Shown here: positions 17,179 through 22,707 of the stretch, piece by piece
How positions within the stretch are numbered: the first letter of the stretch is position 1
Layout: each line of letters opens with the position of its first letter
From: DASPKW01 sp038244055
Lineage (GTDB): Bacteria; Planctomycetota; Phycisphaerae; Tepidisphaerales; Tepidisphaeraceae
Direction of reading: 5' to 3'
NCBI GenBank assembly: GCA_038244055.1
Contig: JBBRTW010000056.1
Location: 1 to 22,707 of the forward strand
Length of the DNA: 22,707 nt
The notes under the pieces: model-generated
Told to the model about the DNA's origin: nothing
Database searches by the model: none
Seen by the model: the letters and a program-made list of their open reading frames with translations, nothing else
Position numbers and translations under genes: made by a program

Positions 17179-18081
17179 ATGCGTGTGACTGTTCTTTACG
17201 GCGGCCCGTCGGCCGAGCGCGAAGTTTCGCTGATCTCAGGCCAGGCGGTCGCGCAGGGATTGCGCGAGGCGGGGCATGCAGTTTTTGAAGTGGATGTTCG
17301 GCCGGAGACGCTGGATCAGGCGCTGGCTCGGCCGGCGGATGTGATTTTTCCGGTGTTGCATGGTGCATGGGGAGAGGATGGGCGATTGCAGGCGATTCTC
17401 GAAGCGCGGAAATTGCCGTTTGTGGGGTCGGGGTCGGCGGCGTCGCGGCTGGGGATGAACAAGCTCGATACCAAGCGGGCCTGGGAGCGCTCGGGTTTGC
17501 CGACGCCGAAATACATGGTGCTGGCGCGGAATGGGCTGCTGCGCGGGATCGGCGCGATGGGGTTTCCGGTGGTGGTCAAGGCGCTGGATTCGGGATCATC
17601 GGTGGATGTGTTCATCGCTAAAACAGAAGACAGCGCTTCGCGGGCGGTGGAAGATATTCTTTCGCGACATGAACAAGTGCTGATCGAGCAGTTCATCAAG
17701 GGACCGGAGCTGACGGTCGGGCTGCTCGAAGAAAGAGCGCTCGCGCCGCTTCGGATTATCGCCAAGACCGAGTTCTTCGACTACCAGGCCAAGTACAAGC
17801 GCCCGGACACCGAGCACCGCTTCGACACCGGCCTGCCCGATGATCTCATCGAGCGCTGCCGCGGGCTGGCGGAGAAGGCCAATGCGATTGTCGGGGCTCG
17901 CGATCTGGCGCGGGTGGATATCATGATCGATGAGAAGACGCAGGCGCCTTACCTGCTGGAGATCAACACGCTCCCGGGCTTCACGGCCAAGAGCCTATTG
18001 CCCGAAGCGGCGGCGCATGCGGGGATTTCGTTCGCGCAATTGGTGGATCGACTGGCCAAACGCGCGGCGGGGCGGGCGTGA
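17179..18081 (+). CDS. ddl: D-alanine--D-alanine ligase
   Basis: 300 aa ATP-grasp enzyme that joins two D-alanines for peptidoglycan precursors in the cytoplasm. The N-terminus has YGGPSAEREVSLISG, followed by FPVLHGAWGEDGRLQAILE and the binding lysine in FPVVVKALDSGSSV. The C-terminal ATP-grasp part has EQFIKGPELTVG, LARVDIMID and LLEINTLPGFTAKSLLPEAA, with the metal ligands Asp, Glu and Asn present. Length is normal for the family (about 300-320). Two positions differ from the usual pattern: KA instead of KP after the lysine, and SSVDV instead of SSVGV in the glycine-rich loop. ATG 17179 lacks a ribosome site. The gene stands alone and is divergent from the sulfatase. It suggests a peptidoglycan-containing organism, as is now accepted for planctomycetes. 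Confidence 0.94.
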   Translation: MRVTVLYGGPSAEREVSLISGQAVAQGLREAGHAVFEVDVRPETLDQALARPADVIFPVLHGAWGEDGRLQAILEARKLPFVGSGSAASRLGMNKLDTKRAWERSGLPTPKYMVLARNGLLRGIGAMGFPVVVKALDSGSSVDVFIAKTEDSASRAVEDILSRHEQVLIEQFIKGPELTVGLLEERALAPLRIIAKTEFFDYQAKYKRPDTEHRFDTGLPDDLIERCRGLAEKANAIVGARDLARVDIMIDEKTQAPYLLEINTLPGFTAKSLLPEAAAHAGISFAQLVDRLAKRAAGRA

Positions 18082-18114
18082 GGTTCATCGATTGACGTAT
18101 GAACCAAAAGCAAT

Positions 18115-18324
18115 GCAAAGATGCGAAGGTGCGAAGGAGCAAAGAAAATCGAGGGGAAATTGGACAGAGTGAATTCGAACCCGAATCACGTCACGCGGTT
18201 CGCGTTATCATGCAGAGCCCAATCCTCCGGCGAGAGCCCGAGTTCTCAAATCCTCAATCTTCAATGATCCTCCATTTCTGACCAACTCTCTTCCTTTGCA
18301 TCTTTGCGCCTTTGTTCCTTTGCG
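18115..18324. repeat. Facing 8-bp-unit arrays (GCAAAGAT family) with a 146-bp interior
   Basis: The left array has GCAAAGAT, GCGAAGGT, GCGAAGGA, GCAAAGAA (18115-18146). The right array has CCTTTGCA, TCTTTGCG, CCTTTGTT, CCTTTGCG (18293-18324). The right array is the reverse complement of the same word family, so the two could pair over about 30 bp. Period 8 is exact in both arms. Confidence 0.8.
18243..18277. repeat. Heptamer array TTCTCAA/ATCCTCA/ATCTTCA
   Basis: Units TTCTCAA (18243-18249), ATCCTCA (18250-18256) and ATCTTCA (18257-18263) are followed by looser ATGATCC and TCCATTT. The array is inside the 8-bp facing pair at 18115-18324. The resemblance to TTCATCC/TCCATCC of the 9097-9139 array is visible. 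It is weaker than the other arrays. Confidence 0.55.
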
Positions 18325-18443
18325 CTGATCTTCTATTCCGTCACCAAAACGTCCGCCGACAACATTTCCACCCGCGACAACGCCACCCGCCGAGGCTACA
18401 CTCATTGCGGCTTTTAACCCCATCATTCAAGGAGCACACCATC

Positions 18444-18875
18444 ATGCCCACTCGCAACGCAACTTCGGTCTGGAACGGCGACCTCCTCAAAGGCACCGGC
18501 AATATCAAGCTTTCCTCCGGCGCCTGGAGCGGTTCCTACTCTTTCGGCACCCGCTTTGGCGAGACGCCCGGCACCAACCCCGAGGAGCTGATCGCGGCCG
18601 CGCATTCGGCGTGTTTCTCGATGGCCCTCTCGGCCGGGCTGGGCAAGAACGGCTTTGCGCCCCAGCGCGTGTCCACCACCGCCGGCGTAACGGTTGAAAA
18701 AGTGGGCGAGGGTTTCAAGATCACCAAGATCAAGCTGACCACCGAAGCGGTCGTCCCCGGAATTGAGAATGCCAAATTCCAGGAAATCGCCACCGCCACG
18801 AAGGCAGCCTGCCCGGTCTCGGGCGCGCTCTCGGCCGTGCCTATCGAGCTGGATGCGAAGCTGGTGAGCGCGTGA
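18444..18875 (+). CDS. osmC: OsmC/Ohr-family peroxidase
   Basis: 143 aa. ATG 18444 is preceded by AAGGAG at 18429-18434, one of the few strong ribosome sites in the window. The protein starts TRNATSVWNGDLLKGTGNIKLSSG and carries both active cysteines of the family: HSACFSMALSAGL (near residue 55) and AACPVSGALSA (near residue 125). GTNPEELIAAAHSACF is the usual OsmC signature around the first one. Members reduce organic hydroperoxides in the cytoplasm, usually with lipoyl or thiol donors. Length fits OsmC (about 140 aa). It is monocistronic and flanked on both sides by different inverted-repeat elements. I favour OsmC over Ohr from the N-terminal pattern. Confidence 0.92.
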   Translation: MPTRNATSVWNGDLLKGTGNIKLSSGAWSGSYSFGTRFGETPGTNPEELIAAAHSACFSMALSAGLGKNGFAPQRVSTTAGVTVEKVGEGFKITKIKLTTEAVVPGIENAKFQEIATATKAACPVSGALSAVPIELDAKLVSA

Positions 18876-18894
18876 ATTAAGACAACTGGAACGG

Positions 18895-19106
18895 CGGATG
18901 AACGCAGATGAACGCGGATGAAAGCAGAGAATAGGCGTGTCATGCTGAGCGCAGCGAAGCATCTTGCCGGAACGGTGAGGGCTTCGGGCAGAGCGAACGG
19001 GCCTTGAAGTTTGGAGCAAGACCCTTCGCAAGCTCAGGGTGACAAATTTGGCTCGCGCAAACTTTATCCGAATGATCTGCGTCCATCCGCGTTCATCCGC
19101 GGTTCC
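18895..19106. repeat. Nested inverted-repeat element downstream of the OsmC gene
   Basis: The outer arms are 10-bp-unit arrays: CGGATGAACG, CAGATGAACG, CGGATGAAAG (18895-18924), facing ATCTGCGTCC, ATCCGCGTTC, ATCCGCGGTT (19075-19104). The inner arms at 18939-18967 (starting GTCATGCTGAGC) and 19016-19043 (ending CTCAGGGTGAC) are imperfect reverse complements of about 28 bp. The element fills nearly the whole gap between the OsmC stop and the sugar kinase start, and may serve as terminator for the first and leader for the second. Open frames across it have no recognisable domain. Confidence 0.75.
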
Positions 19107-19117
19107 AATTCGTCCCT

Positions 19118-20032
19118 GTGACAACTCCACCCCTCATCCTCGCTCTCGGCGAAATCCTCTGGGACCTGCTGCCCGACGGCAAACAGCTCGGGGGCGCTCC
19201 CGGGAATTTCGCGTTTCATGCCGCACAACTTGGGGCGCGCTCCCTCACGATCTCGGCCGTCGGCGATGATGCGCTGGGCCGGGAAATTCTCGGCCGCCTC
19301 GCATCCCTCCACCTCGCCACCGAGTTCATCAACGTAGACCCGTATCATCCCACCGGCACGGTCACGGTCTCCCTCGATTCGGCCGGGCATCCTTCTTATG
19401 CGATCCACGAAAACACGGCGTGGGATTTCATCCCAACGACGCCCGGCCTGCTGGAAATCGCCGCCAAAGCCGATTGCGTCTGTTTCGGCACGCTCGCCCA
19501 GCGCAGCCCTACTTCCCGCCAGACGATCCACGCCGCACTCGCCCGCACGCGCCCCGACTGCCTGCGCATTCTCGATATCAACTTCCGACAGAATTACTTC
19601 TCGCGCGAAATCGTCGAGCAGTCTCTGCGGCTGGCGAGCGTGCTGAAAATCAACGATCAGGAATTGCCGGTGCTGGCGGGTCTGCTCGGCCTCGCGGGCG
19701 ACCCGATTCGCGCGCTGCTGGCCGGTTACCGGCTTCGTCTCATCGCCATCACCCGCGGCGGCAGCGGCTCGGCGCTCTACTCGGCCGATGGCTCGCTCTA
19801 CGAACATCCCGGCCATCCCGCCCAGCCGCTGGTCGATACCATCGGCGCGGGCGACTCGTTCACGGCCGGCCTTGCCGTTGGCCTGCTGCGCAACATGCCC
19901 CTCAAGCAGATCAACGACCTCGCCTCGCGCCTGGCCAGTTTTGTCTGCACGCGCCCCGGCGCAACCCCCGCGCTCCCGGCCGATCTGCTTTCTCGCTGGA
20001 GTAATCCGCCGCCCTTGGTTACGCTTTGCTGA
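19118..20032 (+). CDS. PfkB-family carbohydrate kinase, fructokinase-like
   Basis: 304 aa sugar kinase that transfers phosphate from ATP to a sugar in the cytoplasm. The N-terminal motif LALGEILWDLLPDGKQLGGAPGNFAFHAAQLGA contains the GGAPxNxA sugar-binding pattern typical of fructokinases. Near the C-terminus DTIGAGDSFTAGLAVGLL is the PfkB signature with the catalytic base Asp. Length is normal (about 300). GTG 19118 is used because the domain begins immediately; no ATG precedes it in frame and no ribosome site is visible, the leader being the nested repeat element. Fructose is the best substrate guess, other sugars being possible. The gene is followed 53 bp later by the HEAT-repeat gene, perhaps on the same transcript. 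Confidence 0.9.
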   Translation: MTTPPLILALGEILWDLLPDGKQLGGAPGNFAFHAAQLGARSLTISAVGDDALGREILGRLASLHLATEFINVDPYHPTGTVTVSLDSAGHPSYAIHENTAWDFIPTTPGLLEIAAKADCVCFGTLAQRSPTSRQTIHAALARTRPDCLRILDINFRQNYFSREIVEQSLRLASVLKINDQELPVLAGLLGLAGDPIRALLAGYRLRLIAITRGGSGSALYSADGSLYEHPGHPAQPLVDTIGAGDSFTAGLAVGLLRNMPLKQINDLASRLASFVCTRPGATPALPADLLSRWSNPPPLVTLC

Positions 20033-20085
20033 CATCCGGGGCGCGGGTTGAACCCTCAACCCCTCACACGCGAAGGAGACCAGTC

Positions 20086-21624
20086 ATGGCAATGTCCTGC
20101 ATGGGTGTCTTCACCCTTCTGATGGCGATGCTGTCCGGCGGCGCGGCCGAACTCCTGGATTTCACCTCGACCGAAGCCTACTGGAAGGCCAAGGGCGTCA
20201 ACGTCTCCCTCGATCAGCTTCTGACCGAGATCAAAGCGGCCGACGGCGCGGCCGATGCCACAGCGCTCATCCGCACGCTCGGCGCAGGGACATTTCAGGA
20301 TCGCGACAAGGCCGCCCAGCAGCTTCTCAAACTCGGCCCGGCCATCATCCCGCAGCTCGAAAAGGCCAAGGATGACCCCGATGCCGAGGTTTCCAATCGC
20401 GCATCGAGCCTCATCCAGCAAATTCGCGTGGGTTTCAAAGCGCACAACGTGCGGAAGCTGATGGCGATTCGAACGCTCGGCGAGATGAAGAAGGCCGAGG
20501 CGCTGCCGGCGCTCAAGGCGCTTCTCGACTCCAAAGAGCAATTCGTGGCCCGTTACGCGGCCGATGCGATCGCGGCCATCGAAGGCAAACCCCTGGCCGC
20601 CCGAACTCTCGCCGCCGAGGTTTTGAAGTCGGATGTGTCGATCCTCCCCGCCAATTGCGGCGCGGTCGGCCAGGTTTCCACGCAGGCGGGCAAGAAGCTG
20701 GCGATGGATCAGATTCTCAAGCAGATGCCCCCGACGCCGGGGCAGGACCCGAAGCAGATCGTGGAAATGGTCTCGGCCCAGGTCATCGCCATCGCCGATC
20801 AGATCGGCAATGCCCGCATCGATGCGCTCACTTTTGGCGTATCTGAAAAGATCGGCAACAGCGAGGGCTTCGTCATCTTCATCGTCCGCGGCGAATTCGA
20901 TGCCAAGGCGGCCGGCCCGGCGCTGCAGAAGGCGGGCGTGGTCGGCGAGGCGATCGATGGCGTGGACGTGTACCGCGCCGAAGTCGAGCTGACTTTCTTC
21001 TTCCCATCCGATGACCGCGCTATCCTCCTGATGGGTCCCGCGCCGGACAAAGTCCCCGTCAAGGAAATGATCGCCGCCGCCCGGCAGAGCAAAGGCGGTC
21101 TCATGACCAACCCGGCGATCGCCAAACTGATCGGAAAGGTCGATCCCAAGGCCGGCGCGTGGGCGGTCGTCAATGTCACCGATTCCTATCGGCAGACGCC
21201 GGTCTTCGCTGCGTTTAATGACATCATCATGACCGGCAGACAGGAGCCCGGCCAGCTCAACATCGACATCCAGGGCAACGGGACTGATGCGAAGCAGGTC
21301 GAGTCGGCCGTGAACATCGTCAACGGCGGCCTCGATCAAGCTCGCCAGCAATTGCCGCAGATGACCCAGGCGATGCCCTTCCTCAAGCCCGTGGCCGACT
21401 TTGTCGGCACGATCAAATGCGAAGCCAAAGGCCCATCGGCCGGGCTGACCGCGCAGTTCAAAGGGGAGGCCGCATCGCTGATGATGCTGCCGGCGATGAT
21501 GTTCGGCATGGCGGCGAGGGAAGCGCCGCCGGTGCAGGTCGGGCCCGCGGTGATCGAAAAGGTCGCGCCCGAGGCTCAACCCGCCAGAGAGCCCGCAAAA
21601 GAAGCGGTTCCGGAGAGGAAATAA
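20086..21624 (+). CDS. Exported HEAT-repeat protein of unknown function
   Basis: 512 aa from ATG 20086, preceded by AAGGAGAC; the frame is open upstream to 20026 but lacks signals there. Residues 1-20 (MGVFTLLMAMLSGGAAE) look like a short signal peptide. Residues 45-170 are helical HEAT-like repeats (DRDKAAQQLLKLGPAIIPQLEKA, KKAEALPALKALLDSKEQFVARYAADAIAAIEG). Residues about 190-450 are alternating beta/alpha with two similar-looking stretches, one around GFVIFIVRGEFDAKAAGPALQKAG and one around PGQLNIDIQGN. The C-terminus is rich in Pro, Glu and Lys. I do not recognise the second domain. It lies between a sugar kinase and a Tat-exported dehydrogenase subunit, with no clear functional link. 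An extracytoplasmic scaffold or binding protein is possible but speculative. Confidence 0.8.
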   Translation: MAMSCMGVFTLLMAMLSGGAAELLDFTSTEAYWKAKGVNVSLDQLLTEIKAADGAADATALIRTLGAGTFQDRDKAAQQLLKLGPAIIPQLEKAKDDPDAEVSNRASSLIQQIRVGFKAHNVRKLMAIRTLGEMKKAEALPALKALLDSKEQFVARYAADAIAAIEGKPLAARTLAAEVLKSDVSILPANCGAVGQVSTQAGKKLAMDQILKQMPPTPGQDPKQIVEMVSAQVIAIADQIGNARIDALTFGVSEKIGNSEGFVIFIVRGEFDAKAAGPALQKAGVVGEAIDGVDVYRAEVELTFFFPSDDRAILLMGPAPDKVPVKEMIAAARQSKGGLMTNPAIAKLIGKVDPKAGAWAVVNVTDSYRQTPVFAAFNDIIMTGRQEPGQLNIDIQGNGTDAKQVESAVNIVNGGLDQARQQLPQMTQAMPFLKPVADFVGTIKCEAKGPSAGLTAQFKGEAASLMMLPAMMFGMAAREAPPVQVGPAVIEKVAPEAQPAREPAKEAVPERK

Positions 21625-21717
21625 GGCTTCAACAGTCGCTCAATAGCACCTCGCGTATGCTTGATTTTGGCGGGTCATGGACGCATCTCCGCGCCGCATG
21701 CTACGTTGTCCATTGGC

Positions 21718-22371
21718 ATGCCCGACCCGATCCCCCAACCCGATCCTTCCACGGATCCTTCCCCAGCTCCTTCCCCCGCTCCTTCTCCAGCGCCGACGCC
21801 GGTCCGCCGAAGCTCCCGCCGCCTAGTTCTGAAACTCGCGGCCATCAGCGCGGCCGGCGCGGCCACGGGCGTCGCGCTGCCCGCGATCCTCAATCGCCTG
21901 GTCGGTCCCGGACCGACCGCAACCTGGCGATTCCTCACCGCCGCCGAAGCTTCGCTGGTCGAAGTCATCTGCGAGCAGATCATCCCGGCCGACGATGCTC
22001 CCGGCGCGAAGGATGCCAATGTCGTCAACTTCATCGATCGCCAGCTCGTCGGCCATCATCGCAAGCACCAGGACAAATACCGCAAAGGCCTGGCCGCCCT
22101 GCAACAGACCAGCCAGAAGTTGTTCAATAAGCCGATGGAGCAGCTCGCCTTCGACGATCAGACCAAACTTCTCCAGGCCATTCAATTCGGCAAGGTCCCC
22201 AAAGAGATCTGGCCCAGCCCATCGTTTCCTGCCGAATTTTTCAAAGCGATTCGCGACCACACCATGCAGGGCTTCTACGGCAGCCCGCGGCACGGCGGCA
22301 ACAAGAATTACGCCAGCTACAAGATGCTGGCCATCGAATATCCCCGGGTCATCGGAAGGAACAAAGCTTAG
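21718..22371 (+). CDS. Gluconate 2-dehydrogenase subunit 3 family protein, Tat-exported
   Basis: 217 aa from ATG 21718. A TTG at 21661 would add 19 residues and is less likely, since no signal supports it. Residues about 30-50 hold a twin-arginine signal, SSRRLVLKLAAISAAGAATG, after a Pro-rich n-region (PSPAPSPAPSPAP). The mature part has the subunit-3 pattern: WRFLTAAEASLVEVICEQIIPADDAPGAKDANVVNFIDRQL, then FDDQTKLLQAIQFGK, and GFYGSPRHGGNKNYASYKMLAIEYP near the end. In this family the small subunit escorts or stabilises a GMC-type flavin dehydrogenase that oxidises a sugar or polyol in the periplasm and feeds electrons to a cytochrome c. The next gene, 60 bp on, is such an oxidoreductase, so the two form an operon. 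The substrate need not be gluconate. Confidence 0.88.
   Translation: MPDPIPQPDPSTDPSPAPSPAPSPAPTPVRRSSRRLVLKLAAISAAGAATGVALPAILNRLVGPGPTATWRFLTAAEASLVEVICEQIIPADDAPGAKDANVVNFIDRQLVGHHRKHQDKYRKGLAALQQTSQKLFNKPMEQLAFDDQTKLLQAIQFGKVPKEIWPSPSFPAEFFKAIRDHTMQGFYGSPRHGGNKNYASYKMLAIEYPRVIGRNKA
21757..21792. repeat. 12-bp tandem repeat coding for the Pro-rich Tat n-region
   Basis: CCTTCCCCAGCT (21757-21768), CCTTCCCCCGCT (21769-21780) and CCTTCTCCAGCG (21781-21792) are three tandem units. Each codes for Ser-Pro-Ala-Pro in a shifted register. The period is a multiple of three, unlike the 7-bp arrays, so it is probably ordinary coding-repeat expansion. Confidence 0.7.
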
Positions 22372-22431
22372 TGGAGTTCACGCTATTCTTCGCAGCATTC
22401 CCTGCGCCCATGTATCTCCGCGGTGAGTTTT

Positions 22432-22707
22432 ATGCCCAATCGAGTCAATGCCATCATCGTCGGAGCCGGGGCTGGCGGCGGAATCGTCGCCAAGGAACTC
22501 GCAACCGCCGGCCTGACCGTCGTCCTCCTCGAGCGCGGCCGCTGGCAATCCTTCGACGATCACGATGACGATGAACTCATCTCCCAGCGCACGACCGTGC
22601 TGGGCAATGCCTATGGCCCGGATGATGTGCGCCATCGCCGCACCAATGCCGGCGGCGGAGTCGTTCTCCCCAGCGAAGGCGGCTACGGCAACAACGCGGC
22701 CTGCGTC
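22432..22707 (+). CDS. GMC-family oxidoreductase, N-terminal part, cut by window end
   Basis: The first 92 codons are present, from ATG 22432, with GGTGAG a few bases upstream as a weak ribosome site. Residues 7-36 (AIIVGAGAGGGIVAKEL, then TVVLLERG) form the FAD-binding Rossmann motif GxGxxG with the acidic end of the second strand. Further on, RRTNAGGGVVLPSEGGYGNNA is in place of the flavin-contacting segment of GMC dehydrogenases. No signal peptide is present, so export would have to occur with the Tat-tagged subunit 3 coded just upstream (co-export). It probably oxidises a sugar or sugar alcohol. The substrate-binding domain lies beyond the window. Confidence 0.87.
   Translation, partial: MPNRVNAIIVGAGAGGGIVAKELATAGLTVVLLERGRWQSFDDHDDDELISQRTTVLGNAYGPDDVRHRRTNAGGGVVLPSEGGYGNNAACV

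Larger units (their letters stand above)
18082..18443. other. Repeat-rich intergenic region of 362 bp between ddl and the OsmC gene
   Basis: Most of this gap is taken up by a facing pair of 8-bp-unit arrays (18115-18146 and 18293-18324) and a looser heptamer array (18243-18277). The segment 18325-18443 should hold the OsmC promoter; TACACT at 18397-18402 could be a -10 box, but the -35 match is weak. No gene is supported. Confidence 0.6.

Noticed and set aside
20051..20068. AACCCTC/AACCCCTC before the HEAT gene as a further heptamer array
   Set aside because: There are only two units, the second of 8 bp; too short to separate from chance, though the words resemble CTGAACC of the 9071 array.
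20056..21579. Long open frame of 507 codons on the minus strand, antisense to the HEAT protein
   Set aside because: The plus-strand frame has a strong ribosome site, a signal peptide and repeats; the minus frame has none and is rich in Arg, Asp and His, as mirrored GC-rich codons give.

Overview
The window is GC-rich and almost fully coding. It most likely comes from a bacterium of the Planctomycetes/Verrucomicrobia group, and a planctomycete is my best guess. The main evidence is a haem-binding C-terminal domain of the Pirellula/Verrucomicrobium type behind HEAT-like repeats at 350-1573. Supporting signs are an exported sulfatase, an exported two-domain esterase-like protein, and several genes without a clear Shine-Dalgarno sequence. 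All family assignments are by eye, without a database search.

Layout. 1-123 is the 3' tail of a probable IS4-type transposase cut by the window edge. 350-1573 is an exported HEAT/cytochrome c protein. 1650-12775 is a multidrug-type RND efflux locus built around a divergent promoter near 7611-7688. Leftward run a TetR regulator, an outer-membrane factor lipoprotein and an RND permease. Rightward run a lipoprotein adaptor and a second RND permease. One adaptor, one outer-membrane factor and two complete permeases recall MdtABC. A dyad at 7643-7664 sits where both promoters could be repressed by the TetR protein. 12765-14948 (minus) is an exported tandem alpha/beta hydrolase whose second domain has lost its nucleophile serine. 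15423-16820 (minus) is an exported sulfatase. Rightward from 17179 come D-Ala-D-Ala ligase, an OsmC-like peroxidase, a PfkB sugar kinase, an exported HEAT protein of unknown function, a Tat-exported gluconate 2-dehydrogenase subunit 3 and the start of its probable GMC oxidoreductase partner.

The least expected content is the repeats. At least six places carry arrays of degenerate 7-bp units, each array with its own word: ATCCGAA, TTGTCCA/TGGTCAA, CTGAACC/TTCATCC, GGCAGAA/ACTCGCA, AATGTTN, TTCTCAA/ATCTTCA. Two arrays lie in frame inside the two RND permease genes, both in predicted cytoplasmic loops, and one fills the leader of the second permease. Related arrays with 8-bp and 10-bp units form facing inverted pairs on the two sides of the OsmC gene. 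A separate palindrome, CACGGGC-N5-GCCCGTG and variants, occurs five times in the first 7.6 kb. It provides the spacer between two convergent genes, part of a signal-peptide coding region, and a regulator leader. Heptanucleotide repeats (STRR) are known in heterocystous cyanobacteria. The variable-word form seen here, including palindromic pairs and in-frame insertions, is the best candidate for something under-described.
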